DNA from: Clostridia bacterium
Lineage (GTDB): Bacteria; Bacillota; Clostridia; Saccharofermentanales; Saccharofermentanaceae
DNA length: 64,000 nucleotides
Assembly (NCBI GenBank): GCA_016287245.1
Contig: JAEEWG010000006.1
Location: 1 to 64,000, forward strand
Direction: 5' to 3'
Translations under genes and position numbers: made by a program
Notes under the pieces: generated by a model
What the model saw: the letters and a program-made list of their open reading frames with translations, nothing else
What the model was told of the DNA's origin: nothing
The model's database searches: none
Part shown: piece by piece, positions 8,163-17,966 of the stretch
How positions within the stretch are numbered: the stretch's first letter is position 1
Layout of the letters: each line of letters starts with the position of its first letter

Positions 8163-8600
8163 ATGTTATCGTTATTTGGTGAGAACTTATTTGATGATTG
8201 GATGGGCTTCCCGATGCGGGAACTCGCGAATGTAGACAAGAGGCTCTACGGTAAGAATGCAAGTCACGTCATGAAGACCGATGTCAACGAGACGGACGAG
8301 AACTATGAACTCGAGATCGACCTTCCGGGCTTTAAGAAGGATGAGATCAATGTAAAGCTCGAGGACGGCTACATGACGATCAGTGCGGCGAAGGGCCTCG
8401 ATCAGGAGAAGAAGGATAAGAAGGGCAGGATCATCCGCCAGGAGAGATATGCCGGTGCGATGTCCAGATCTTTCTACGTCGGCGCGAACGTCAGTAAGGA
8501 TGACGTGAAGGCGAAGTTTGAAGACGGTGTCCTGAAACTCGATATACCGAAGAAGGAACTGAATCTTCCGGAAAACAACACGATCAACATTGAAGGCTGA
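8163..8600 (+). CDS. Hsp20/alpha-crystallin small heat shock protein
   Basis: A 145-residue cytoplasmic holdase that binds unfolding proteins during heat stress. The alpha-crystallin domain covers about residues 38-130 (DENYELEIDLPGFKKDEI, DGYMTISAAK, FEDGVLKLDIPKKE), followed by a short tail. The variable N-terminal arm of about 35 residues (FGENLFDDWMGFP) is usual. The start ATG sits six bases after AAAGGAGG. It is transcribed alone from the CIRCE-controlled promoter and ends in the terminator at 8724-8770. HrcA control of hsp20 is known in clostridia, while groESL and dnaK are its usual targets. Confidence 0.96.
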   Translation: MLSLFGENLFDDWMGFPMRELANVDKRLYGKNASHVMKTDVNETDENYELEIDLPGFKKDEINVKLEDGYMTISAAKGLDQEKKDKKGRIIRQERYAGAMSRSFYVGANVSKDDVKAKFEDGVLKLDIPKKELNLPENNTINIEG

Positions 8601-8723
8601 TTAGCTTTGCGCGGCCGGCAGCATTGAGTGACTAACCACTTCGCTTGGCTCGTTACCGTGTGTGGCCGACCGCCATCCCACAGATAAACATTTCGTTTCC
8701 ATAATTACACTTCCTAACAAATC
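8601..8723 (+). other. Structured 3' region after hsp20, no gene found
   Basis: No open frame with a ribosome site is seen. Around 8607-8673 GCGG-c-CGGC can pair with GCCG-a-CCGC, nine positions with one mismatch, enclosing smaller arms such as AGTG/CACT. This may be an mRNA 3' structure or a small RNA. It does not match a tRNA. Confidence 0.3.
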
Positions 8724-8770
8724 AGGTAGGATCAAATGATGAAAAAACACCGTTTGATCCTACCTCTTTT
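8724..8770 (+). terminator. Intrinsic terminator of hsp20
   Basis: Perfect 13-bp stem: AGGTAGGATCAAA (8724-8736) pairs with TTTGATCCTACCT (8753-8765), with a 16-base loop, followed by CTTTTATT. Terminator for plus-strand transcription from hsp20. Confidence 0.85.
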
Positions 8771-8780
8771 ATTGCCTGAT

Positions 8781-8815
8781 GGTACTAACCTGAGTTTTGC
8801 TGCCTGTCTAGTACC
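8781..8815. repeat. Inverted repeat GGTACTA/TAGTACC between hsp20 and gdhA
   Basis: GGTACTA (8781-8787) and TAGTACC (8809-8815) form a 7-bp perfect stem with a 21-base loop. It lies between the two convergent terminators and has no assigned role. Confidence 0.4.
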
Positions 8816-8840
8816 ACACTTGAGAGCAGGCGAAGGACAA

Positions 8841-8873
8841 ACAAAAAAAGGATCCCGCCGAAGCAGGATCCTT
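8841..8873 (-). terminator. Intrinsic terminator of gdhA
   Basis: On the minus strand AAGGATCC pairs with GGATCCTT (8848-8855 with 8866-8873), extended by GC/GC across one mismatch around a CGAA/TTCG-type loop, and is followed by a run of seven T. It begins 30 bases after the gdhA stop. Confidence 0.9.
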
Positions 8874-8902
8874 TCGATTTGCTTTTGTATCGCGAGTATC
8901 GA

Positions 8903-10615
<1,713 letters not shown>

Positions 10616-10672
10616 TTATATTGTTTATAAGGATGGAAGATGCTATAAAGTAAGAGAAAGGTGGCATGGAAA

Positions 10673-11656
10673 ATGGGTATTAAAAACAGGTTATTGGCGA
10701 TTGGAATTTCTGCAAGTCTTCTTATCAGCATCCCGGCGATTCCCGGATGTGCGAAAAAATCGGGGGCGAAAAGCGTGGGAAAACACGATACTTTGGAAGT
10801 GATATCCAAACTGAAAGAAAAAACAGAGGACGAGAAGTACCATCTTCAGGGAGAGATACAGTTTCTCGATGGAGAAAACTGCCTCATAAACTCTTTTCAT
10901 GAAGAAATGAGAGAGCTCGTCAATGCGTTATGCGATGCGGACATGAAGTATGTGGATGACTGGGATCCGTCCAAGATCGAATATCCGGTCTACGAATTTT
11001 ACCTTCAGGCTTTGGATTCAACTGTAGAAGATTATTCGCAGATGACAGATGAAGAAATTAAAAATGTGCATTTCGAGTGGAATGCCTTCTGGTCGAACGG
11101 ATACCTGATCACATGGACCGGAGACGTCCTCACGTGTAATATCGATATGCCGAAGATCAGCAAAAGCTTTGGTGAATTCTTCGATAGTAAGTACGCAAGA
11201 GAAATGATGTTCGTATACTCTCGTGTAAATGCGTATTGGAACGGGAAGTGGAATCCGGAGAACATGATGACACTGGATGACTACTTAAAGAAAAGTTATA
11301 CGGAGAATGACTGGAATATCCGGGAGGCGCAGGGATGGAGTGCGAAGTTTAAATCCCTGGATGAAAAGAAGCTCACGGTCACGATCACGAATGAATCTGT
11401 TTCTGAACTTACATATGGCAACGGTGGCGCGCATATTGTTAAGAAGATCAACGGAACCTGGTATTACGTTCCCGCAGATCCGACGATTGCGCATATGGCC
11501 TATACCGCTCTCGGGTATATTCTTCCTGAAGGGCAAAGCGTTGATCTGCCATTGACATATGCACCACTTCCGGAAGGAGACTACGCGGTACTGGTTGATC
11601 TTGGCACAGAGGGGCAGGGTCAATTCGAGTATGCGCTGGCCAAATTTTCCGTCTGA
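10673..11656 (+). CDS. Lipoprotein with C-terminal Ig-like domain, unknown function
   Basis: A 327-residue putative lipoprotein. The ATG of MGIKNRLLAIG follows GAAAGGTGG by eight bases. The signal peptide ends in PAIPGC, with Cys about residue 26 as the likely lipid site. The middle of about 190 residues has no family I recognise and contains charged helices (EFFDSKYAREMMFVYSRV). The last 95 residues (LTVTITNESVSELTYGNGG, NGTWYYVP, LPEGQSVDLPLTY, LPEGDYAVLVDL) match the pattern of bacterial Ig-like domains of the Big_14 type. It is a single gene, convergent with the 4Fe-4S protein 17 bp away. Seen: export signal and beta-domain pattern. Function unknown. Confidence 0.75.
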   Translation: MGIKNRLLAIGISASLLISIPAIPGCAKKSGAKSVGKHDTLEVISKLKEKTEDEKYHLQGEIQFLDGENCLINSFHEEMRELVNALCDADMKYVDDWDPSKIEYPVYEFYLQALDSTVEDYSQMTDEEIKNVHFEWNAFWSNGYLITWTGDVLTCNIDMPKISKSFGEFFDSKYAREMMFVYSRVNAYWNGKWNPENMMTLDDYLKKSYTENDWNIREAQGWSAKFKSLDEKKLTVTITNESVSELTYGNGGAHIVKKINGTWYYVPADPTIAHMAYTALGYILPEGQSVDLPLTYAPLPEGDYAVLVDLGTEGQGQFEYALAKFSV

Positions 11657-11673
11657 TTACATTCGGTACAGTT

Positions 11674-12582
11674 TTACTTTTCTTTCACGCCGATATGGAG
11701 TGCTTTCTGTGGGCAGGCGCGGACACAGTCGCCGCAGCGGATGCACTCCATACTGTTAGGTGTTCTGCTCGGGTCGATATTCATCTTGCAGGCATTTGCG
11801 CAGGCGCTGCAGTGGACACATTTTTCTTCGCTAAGGTGCATGCGGATCAGGGAGAAGCGGTTAAAGAGACCGTAGAAGGCGCCTAAGGGGCAGAGGTACT
11901 TGCAGAAGGGGCGGTACACGATAAGTCCCGAAACGACGACGATCAGAAGGACGATCAGTTTCCAGCTGAAAAGCCAGCCGAACTGCGAGCGGATCACCGG
12001 CTGGGTGATATAGGAGAGGATGCCGGCGATCGTGCCGGAGGGGCAGACGTATTTACAGAATGCGGGTGTCAGCTTGAGGCTTATGGGCAGAAGGATAACG
12101 AGGATCAGAAGCACTGCGAACTTCAGATAGCGCAGGACCCTGTCGGCCTTGAAGCGGTTCTTCTTGTAAAAAGGAATGAGATAGAGAAGATCCTGGATGA
12201 ATCCGAACGGGCAGAGAAAGCCGCATATGATTCTCCCGAGAACCGCGCCGAAGAAGATAAGAAGACCCAGCACATAGTAAGGGAAGCGGAACGTAAGGCC
12301 GCTCAGGAAATTCTGCAGAGATCCGACCGGACAGGCGCCGACAGCGCCGGGGCACGAATAGCAGTTTAAGCCCGGGACACAGACATTTTTAGTCTGACCG
12401 GTATAGATCTTCCCAGTGAAAAAGCCCTTGAAGTTCGCGTTCTGGATGAGCGTGGCGACCGCCTGGATCCCATAACGGGCAGCAGCACCATGGCTTCGGC
12501 GCGCGCGGGGAGAACGGCTTTCCTGATCATTGAAGTCGTGCTTTTCCGAAACGCTGGTCATTTTAGAAATGTCTTTATCCAA
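11674..12582 (-). CDS. 4Fe-4S binding integral membrane protein (NapH/YccM-like)
   Basis: A 302-residue electron-transfer protein with about five membrane helices. It carries cysteine groups at CVPGLNCYSCPGAVGACPVG, two membrane CPFG/CPSG/CPLG motifs (GFLCPFGF, KYVCPSGT, KYLCPLGA) and a C-terminal pair of ferredoxin motifs (CVHCSACANACKMN and CIRCGDCVRACPQKA). This layout is that of NapH-like quinol-linked or thiol-linked electron carriers. The start is placed at a TTG that overlaps the end of the CXXC gene; an ATG seven codons in is an alternative. It is the last gene of the redox cassette downstream of two TlpA-like proteins, so it probably passes electrons across the membrane to them. Confidence 0.87.
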   Translation of the reverse strand: MDKDISKMTSVSEKHDFNDQESRSPRARRSHGAAARYGIQAVATLIQNANFKGFFTGKIYTGQTKNVCVPGLNCYSCPGAVGACPVGSLQNFLSGLTFRFPYYVLGLLIFFGAVLGRIICGFLCPFGFIQDLLYLIPFYKKNRFKADRVLRYLKFAVLLILVILLPISLKLTPAFCKYVCPSGTIAGILSYITQPVIRSQFGWLFSWKLIVLLIVVVSGLIVYRPFCKYLCPLGAFYGLFNRFSLIRMHLSEEKCVHCSACANACKMNIDPSRTPNSMECIRCGDCVRACPQKALHIGVKEK

Positions 12583-12730
12583 TGCCGATACACTCCATGC
12601 AGATGCGGACCGCCTTATTGAAGACGGACTTGGCTTGACCGGAGGAGATCCCGAAGACGATCAGTCCGACGCCCAAAAGCAGCAGAAGAACGGCTGCGAT
12701 ATTCTTTTTGATCAGAAAATGCTTCTCCAT
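12575..12730 (-). CDS. CD1871A-family small CXXC membrane protein
   Basis: A 51-residue protein: basic start (MEKHFLIKKN), one membrane helix (about 11-28) and the C-terminal signature CMECIGIG, with cysteines 44 and 47. This matches the CD1871A family of CXXC proteins known from Clostridioides difficile, whose genes sit beside TlpA-like and 4Fe-4S genes just as here. It overlaps the 4Fe-4S gene start by 8 bp. The ribosome site is weak (GAAAAG), so it may be translated by coupling. Likely a thiol relay between the membrane Fe-S protein and the external TlpA proteins; that role is inference. Confidence 0.8.
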   Translation of the reverse strand: MEKHFLIKKNIAAVLLLLLGVGLIVFGISSGQAKSVFNKAVRICMECIGIG

Positions 12731-12754
12731 AAAGGCTTTTCGAAAGAAGTGAGC

Positions 12755-13264
12755 TTACAGAAGATCGCTGACTATCGAACCCCAGTCAGTAAATGAGCGG
12801 GCGCCTGTAAGAGAAGTGCCGCCTTTGACTTTCATGACCTGACCTTTCTGGTCGACAAAGATCGTTGTCGGGACATATCCTGTCTGGAACTGATCAAAGG
12901 TATCGCAGTAATCGGCGATGGGATACGTCGTTCCGGCGGATTGCACGATTGATTTAACACTGCTCAGCATGTCCGTGGAAGAGTAGATCCCGATGATGTA
13001 GAATCCGTCGTCTTTATATGCCTGATAGAGGAGCTCGAGGTCCGGCATCTCATGGACGCAGGGACTGCACCAGGGTTCCCAGAAATTGATCATGGTGACT
13101 TTGTGCTCGGCAAAAACACTCTCTGTGATTATATTCCCGCTCAAGTCCGTGACGGAAAAAGAGATCTGCGGATAGGTCTTTTCGTTCAGCGCCCAGAGCG
13201 GAATGCATCCGGGAAGTGAAAGACACAGGACCAAAATGACGATTAAGCTATATACCTTTTTCAT
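12755..13264 (-). CDS. TlpA-family thioredoxin-like lipoprotein
   Basis: A 169-residue exported thiol-disulfide protein. The ATG of MKKVYSLIV follows TTGGAGGGG by seven bases. The signal peptide ends in LSLPGC, a lipobox. The thioredoxin fold has the active site WEPWCSPC and the cis-proline region GYVPTTIFVD. It resembles the next gene closely, with the same FDQFQTGYVPTTIFVD string and EHKVTMINFWEPWC against EHQVTMINFWEPWC, so the pair arose by duplication. Likely role: reduction of disulfides or cytochrome/peptide thiols outside the membrane with electrons from the Fe-S protein. Confidence 0.9.
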   Translation of the reverse strand: MKKVYSLIVILVLCLSLPGCIPLWALNEKTYPQISFSVTDLSGNIITESVFAEHKVTMINFWEPWCSPCVHEMPDLELLYQAYKDDGFYIIGIYSSTDMLSSVKSIVQSAGTTYPIADYCDTFDQFQTGYVPTTIFVDQKGQVMKVKGGTSLTGARSFTDWGSIVSDLL

Positions 13265-13294
13265 AAAATGCCCCTCCAAGCGCATTGAGATGAA

Positions 13295-14023
13295 TCACTT
13301 CAAGTACTTAGTGACGATAGCGGCCCAGTCATCGTAGGATGCGGAGCCGACGACGACATTGTCCCCGTAACCGTTGCTCTCCGGGATTATGTGTCCGTTC
13401 TGGTCGACGAAAATGGTCGTCGGCACATAACCGGTCTGGAACTGATCGAAGACCGAGTCGTAGATCAGGATCGGATAGGTGATCTTCGCGTCATTCAGGA
13501 CTTTGTTGACATCGTCGAGCGTATCTGTCGAGGAGAATACCCCGATGATCAGAAGACCCTTGTCCTTATAGTCTTCGTAGAGCTTTTCGAGCTCCGGCAT
13601 CTCGGCGACGCAGGGACCGCACCAGGGCTCCCAGAAATTGATCATGGTGACCTGATGTTCTGCAAAAATGCTCTCATCGTAGGCATTCCCGGCCATATCG
13701 TAGATGGTGAAGGTGAAGTCCGGAGAAAAGTCTGCGGGTGCAGGGCTGGCGGTGCTGTCCGAAGCCTGGGTGTCCTTCTCACTTTCGTCTGCCGTAGTGG
13801 TCGGCGTCGGATCTTTTGGCGTCGTATCTGTGGGCGCATCCGTTATGAGCGAAAGATCGGTCTCATCATCGATATAAGAGTCTAAAGCACTGGAAATCTT
13901 ATCGATGTCATTTTCTATGTTTTTCCGTACTTTTTCCTTTCCTTCTTCGACCTTCTCGGAAGAGCAGGAAGCCAGAGCGACCGACATCGCTACAGCCAGA
14001 ACAGGTATCAGTTTCTTCTTCAT
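13295..14023 (-). CDS. TlpA-family thioredoxin-like lipoprotein
   Basis: A 242-residue lipoprotein: signal peptide with VALASC lipobox (Cys at about residue 20), a charged and then Thr/Pro/Asp-rich linker of about 75 residues, and a thioredoxin domain with active site WEPWCGPC and GYVPTTIFVDQNG. The linker would hold the domain away from the membrane, in contrast to the short-linker paralogue 30 bp downstream. Its ATG directly follows the stop of nspC with no gap (AAGGAGAG lies inside the end of nspC), so the redox cassette is probably read from the nspC promoter. This link between polyamine and redox genes looks like operon chance and not pathway logic. Confidence 0.92.
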   Translation of the reverse strand: MKKKLIPVLAVAMSVALASCSSEKVEEGKEKVRKNIENDIDKISSALDSYIDDETDLSLITDAPTDTTPKDPTPTTTADESEKDTQASDSTASPAPADFSPDFTFTIYDMAGNAYDESIFAEHQVTMINFWEPWCGPCVAEMPELEKLYEDYKDKGLLIIGVFSSTDTLDDVNKVLNDAKITYPILIYDSVFDQFQTGYVPTTIFVDQNGHIIPESNGYGDNVVVGSASYDDWAAIVTKYLK

Positions 14024-15292
14024 TTATAGTCTCTCCTTAAAATCTTCGTAACTGAATTGCTTAACGGGGGTGCATATCCCGTCTTCCGCCATTTTCCAGA
14101 TGGAAGGCAGCGGCATCCCGTTGAACGTGTTGTCTTTTACCATGGTGTACATGGCCATGTCCGTGAAGTAGAGCCGGTCGCCGACCGTGAGCTCTTTCTC
14201 AAAAGAGTAATCTCCGATGACATCGCCGGCCAGACAGGTATTTCCCGCCAGACGGTATGTATATGGTTTTTCTTCCGCGTCAAAAGAACCCTGAAGCGGC
14301 GGGCGGTAGGGCATCTCGAGTACATCCGGCATGTGGCATGCGGCGGAGACATCGAGGATGGCGATCTTCATGCCGTTCTCGACGATATCGAGGACGGTAC
14401 CGACGAGATAACCGGCGTCGATGGCCACGGCTTCTCCGGGCTCAAGATATACGGTGACATTATTTTTTTCGGAAAGCCTTTTCACTTCGGAGATCAGGCC
14501 TTCTCTGTCGTAGTCATCTTTGGTGATATGGTGTCCGCCGCCGAGGTTCAGCCACTTGATCTGCGGGAGTGAAAGGAGATCGCCGAATCTTTCTTCGATG
14601 ACCCGGATCGTGCGGAACAGTGGCTCGAAGCCCTGCTCGCAGTGGGTATGGAAGTGAAGACCTTCGATACCTGAGAAGATGGAAGAATTCCAGATCTCTT
14701 CAGTGACGGGGGCGGCGCCCAGCTTCTGGTCAAGAAGTTCACGAAGGATGCCGAGGCGGGATCCCTTTACACAGGGATTATAGATATCGGTCTCGATCTC
14801 GGAATATTCCGGGTTGATGCGAAGGCCGAAAGACGGGCGATTAGCGGAAGAGTCGGAAGTAGCGCAAGTGTCTGCGGAAGCGCCGCAAGAAGATGCGGTG
14901 CCGGTGCTTTTCGCGAAGGAAAGGGCACGTTCGCGGTGGGCTTTCCACTGGCTTACCGAGTTAAAGATGATGTGATCACAGATCGGAAGGAGCTTCTCCA
15001 TATCTTCGGAAGTGAAGGCCGGTGCATAGACGTGGGTTTCTTTTCCAAAAGGCCTGCCCATCTCTTCGTAGCCGAGACGCGCCTCGCAGTAGCCGCTGGC
15101 GGTCGTGCCGGAAAGGTACTTGCTGAGCTCGGGATAGGTCGAATAGCACGAGAAAGCTTTCTGCGCCAGAAGGATATGCGCCCCGGAGCGGTCCGATACG
15201 TCTTTTAGGATCGAGGCATTACGGATCAGGGCCTTCATGTCGATCACAAAAGCCGGCGTCGGGATCTTCTCCAAAGAATGGATCTCCTGCAT
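14024..15292 (-). CDS. nspC: Carboxynorspermidine decarboxylase
   Basis: A 422-residue PLP enzyme of the alanine racemase-fold decarboxylases. It decarboxylates carboxyspermidine or carboxynorspermidine to the polyamine. Seen: PLP lysine in LLAQKAFS (Lys44), GLHFHTHCEQ, LNLGGGHHIT (glycine loop), LEPGEAVAIDAGY and the CHMPD catalytic cysteine. The ATG of MQEIHSLEK follows GGGAGG by six bases; earlier in-frame codons lack a site. A Ser/Thr/Ala/Cys-rich insert at about residues 128-151 (GTASSCGASADTCATSD) interrupts the enzyme before FGLRINPEYS and looks like a flexible surface loop. Its partner carboxynorspermidine synthase is 7.4 kb away at 22691, with exopolysaccharide genes between. Confidence 0.95.
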   Translation of the reverse strand: MQEIHSLEKIPTPAFVIDMKALIRNASILKDVSDRSGAHILLAQKAFSCYSTYPELSKYLSGTTASGYCEARLGYEEMGRPFGKETHVYAPAFTSEDMEKLLPICDHIIFNSVSQWKAHRERALSFAKSTGTASSCGASADTCATSDSSANRPSFGLRINPEYSEIETDIYNPCVKGSRLGILRELLDQKLGAAPVTEEIWNSSIFSGIEGLHFHTHCEQGFEPLFRTIRVIEERFGDLLSLPQIKWLNLGGGHHITKDDYDREGLISEVKRLSEKNNVTVYLEPGEAVAIDAGYLVGTVLDIVENGMKIAILDVSAACHMPDVLEMPYRPPLQGSFDAEEKPYTYRLAGNTCLAGDVIGDYSFEKELTVGDRLYFTDMAMYTMVKDNTFNGMPLPSIWKMAEDGICTPVKQFSYEDFKERL

Positions 15293-15396
15293 AATATACC
15301 TCCCTAAACACTTTCTACGGAATTGATTATAAATGAAAGCAGGAAGAAAGGAAAATGCTAAAAATGCTGTTAAGAAATACGTCAAACACGCAGTTG

Positions 15397-15405
15397 TGCT
15401 AAAAT
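15397..15405 (+). promoter_or_regulatory. Possible extended -10 promoter of the exopolysaccharide genes
   Basis: TGCTAAAAT is an extended -10 (TG-n-TAAAAT) 51 bp before the first plus-strand EPS gene. No convincing -35 is seen. Low confidence. Confidence 0.35.
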
Positions 15406-15455
15406 AGTCCTGAATAAATCGGATAGGATACAAAAGAGCATTTCAAAGGACCCTT

Positions 15456-16451
15456 ATGGATAAGAACATTCTGTTTGACACTTCGTGTGGAAGCCTCAAT
15501 ATGGGCGATTATATAATCTGTGAGTCTGTGGAAAGAGAATTGAAAGAGATCATCAAAGATGACTTTCTGATCAAACTTGCGACCCATACACCTGTCACGC
15601 ATTTCTATCAGAATATGAAGGGTAACCCGCTTTTCAGTTATTGCCAGCAGGCAAAATACAAGTTTTTCGCTGGAACGAATATCCTCCAGTATCACCTGAT
15701 CTTCCGTCTGTGGCCGAATTTCAATGCGAATATTTTTAACTGCAAGCCGTATAAAAATACGATCCTGGTTGGCGCCGGTTCTGCGAAAAACCGCCCGAAT
15801 ATGGATCCTTATACAAAGATGCTCTTCAAAAAAGTGCTGAGTAAAGAGCATATCCATTCTGCCCGTGATGAGAGCACGAAAGAACTTATTGAATCGCTGG
15901 GATTTCGAGCGATCAATACCGGCTGTGCGACAATGTGGTGTCTGACTAAGGAACACTGCAGTCAGATCCCGGAAGGAAAAGGGGAGAACGTTCTTTTTAC
16001 GATCACGGACTACAAAACGGATCCGCAAAAAGACAAGGAAATGATCCAGTGCCTGCTCGATAACTACGCCAAGGTCTTCTGCTGGATCCAGGGTGCGGAC
16101 GATTATGACTATCTTAAGACGATCATGGATCTGGACAAGATCACGATCATCGGATCCTCCCTTGATCAGTACCGCCAGTTCCTTATGGAAACCGACAGTC
16201 TGGATTACGTAGGAACTCGTTTGCATGCGGGTCTTTTCGCGATGCAGAAAAAGAAGAGAAGTATCATCCTGTCGGTGGATAACCGGACGGAGGATATGAA
16301 AGAGACATACAATCTGGTCGTGGTGGATCGCGCCGATCTGAGTGGTCTGGACAGCCTGATCAACAGCAGTTTTTCTACTAATATCAACATTAAGGAAGAG
16401 AATATCCGGGAGTGGAAGTCCCAGTTCAAAGCCCCGGCTGGAAAAAGATGA
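15456..16451 (+). CDS. Polysaccharide pyruvyl transferase family protein
   Basis: A 331-residue cytoplasmic enzyme of the PS_pyruv_trans family, which adds pyruvate ketals to sugars of cell-wall or capsule polymers (CsaB type). Seen: SLNMGDYIICESV near the N terminus, typical of the family's GN.GD opening, ILVGAGS, SARDESTKELIESLG, and the C-terminal GTRLHAGLFAMQ that is the most conserved family block. An AAAGGA site precedes the ATG by five bases. It is the first of five plus-strand EPS genes and overlaps the flippase gene by 4 bp. It would add negative charge to the polymer; the acceptor sugar is unknown. Confidence 0.82.
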   Translation: MDKNILFDTSCGSLNMGDYIICESVERELKEIIKDDFLIKLATHTPVTHFYQNMKGNPLFSYCQQAKYKFFAGTNILQYHLIFRLWPNFNANIFNCKPYKNTILVGAGSAKNRPNMDPYTKMLFKKVLSKEHIHSARDESTKELIESLGFRAINTGCATMWCLTKEHCSQIPEGKGENVLFTITDYKTDPQKDKEMIQCLLDNYAKVFCWIQGADDYDYLKTIMDLDKITIIGSSLDQYRQFLMETDSLDYVGTRLHAGLFAMQKKKRSIILSVDNRTEDMKETYNLVVVDRADLSGLDSLINSSFSTNINIKEENIREWKSQFKAPAGKR

Positions 16452-17845
16452 CGAAAGAACGAGAACTAGTTAAAAATACAGTCATTATCCTCATCGGGAA
16501 AGTGTGTACACAGCTGATCTCGCTCCTTATGCTTCCGCTATATACGCATGTGCTTCCGTCGAATGAGTATGGTCTCGTTGATCTGATCACGACGTATGTG
16601 GCACTTGCCCTTCCGCTGATCGGATTCCAGATCGAGATGGGTGCCTTCCGCTATATTCTGGATAATCGGAAGGATGAGAAACGAAAGACGGCAATCATCT
16701 CGAATTCGCTTGTCACCATCACCGGCTCGACACTGTTTTTCCTCGTAATCTTCCTGATCGTCAGCCGCTTTGTCACGATCCCGTATCTTCCGTTTGTGAT
16801 CTTGTGCGTCGTAGCGACTTTATATTCGCACTTCATGCTCCAGGTAGCGCGAGGACTGGGTGATAATCTCGGATATTCTATCGGATGCATCATCACCGGT
16901 GTGACGACAGTGGGCTTGAACCTGATCTTCCTTCTGATTCTGAAGACGGGGATATCCGGAATCCTTCTGGCTACGGCGATCGCAAACTTGGCAAACGTAC
17001 TGTTCCTTCTTATTCGGGAAAAGGCCTATAAGAACATAAAAGTCAGCACGGTCGAAAAGAGTGAGATCGCTGCTTTGCTGAAATACTCGATGCCGCTTGT
17101 CCCTAATAGTCTGATCTGGTGGATCATCAATGTTTCCGACAGGACGCTGATCACGATTTTTATCGATATGTCGGCAAACGGTGTCTATGCGGTGGCGAAT
17201 ACTTTTTCCAACATCATCAGTCAGGTATATGGTGTGTTCAATCTATCCTGGACAGAGTCTGCCTCTCTTCACATTGAAGATGAAGACAGGGATACATACT
17301 TCAGCAGTACGTTTAACCAGATCATAAAGATATTCTCAAGCATCGCGCTCCTTATGATCGCCGGTATGCCGATCCTGTTCCTGATCGTCGGAAAAGAAGA
17401 GTATTTCTCTGCGTATAACTACATACCGATCCTTTTGATCGGTATGTTCTTCAATATCGTCGTTACCTTTATCGGCGCAATCTATATTGCGAAGAAGAAG
17501 ACGAAGGAAGTAGCCATCACGTCTCTTTGGGCCGGTATCCTGAATGTCGTCATCAACGTATCCCTGATCCATTTCATAGGAGTCTGGGCAGCGGCGCTGA
17601 GTACGCTCATGTCCTTCCTTATCATGTCTGTTTACAGATATAAAGATGTGCAGAAATATGTCAGTCTGAAGCTGAGTGTCCGAGCGGCACTTCTGAATCT
17701 TTTGATCGCAATTCCGGCGGTCGCGCTTTACTATATGCACAGCATCTATATGACAGTTCTGAATGTGCTCATGGTGGGGGCATATGTGGTGCTTATCTGG
17801 TATAAGGACATCGGCAGGATCCTTCGGAAAAAGAAGGCAGAGTAG
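16448..17845 (+). CDS. Polysaccharide flippase (Wzx/MATE-MOP superfamily)
   Basis: A 465-residue integral membrane protein with about 12-14 helices that flips lipid-linked repeat units outward. The N-terminal block NTVIILIGKVCTQLISLLMLPLYTHVL is shortened here as positions 10-36; it is the classical flippase opening, followed by EYGLVDLI. The ATG overlaps the preceding TGA (ATGA), which selects this start over an upstream in-frame ATG inside the pyruvyl transferase. It works with the polymerase (21421) and the sugar transferase (20061). Confidence 0.93.
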   Translation: MTKERELVKNTVIILIGKVCTQLISLLMLPLYTHVLPSNEYGLVDLITTYVALALPLIGFQIEMGAFRYILDNRKDEKRKTAIISNSLVTITGSTLFFLVIFLIVSRFVTIPYLPFVILCVVATLYSHFMLQVARGLGDNLGYSIGCIITGVTTVGLNLIFLLILKTGISGILLATAIANLANVLFLLIREKAYKNIKVSTVEKSEIAALLKYSMPLVPNSLIWWIINVSDRTLITIFIDMSANGVYAVANTFSNIISQVYGVFNLSWTESASLHIEDEDRDTYFSSTFNQIIKIFSSIALLMIAGMPILFLIVGKEEYFSAYNYIPILLIGMFFNIVVTFIGAIYIAKKKTKEVAITSLWAGILNVVINVSLIHFIGVWAAALSTLMSFLIMSVYRYKDVQKYVSLKLSVRAALLNLLIAIPAVALYYMHSIYMTVLNVLMVGAYVVLIWYKDIGRILRKKKAE

Positions 17846-17966
17846 GCTCTCGGGAATGGTTCTTTTCTAGAAGAAAGAGCGTTGGTTGACCATATGAAAG
17901 CATTCTTTTACAATGTGTTTTAGAGCAGATTTGCGTTTCGGACGATTGGCAGGATAAGAACGATCA

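Noticed and set aside
17917..17926. GTTTTAGAGC, the first ten bases of type II-A CRISPR repeats
   Set aside because: It occurs once, without a second copy, spacers or cas genes; it lies in the leader of the Alg14-like gene.
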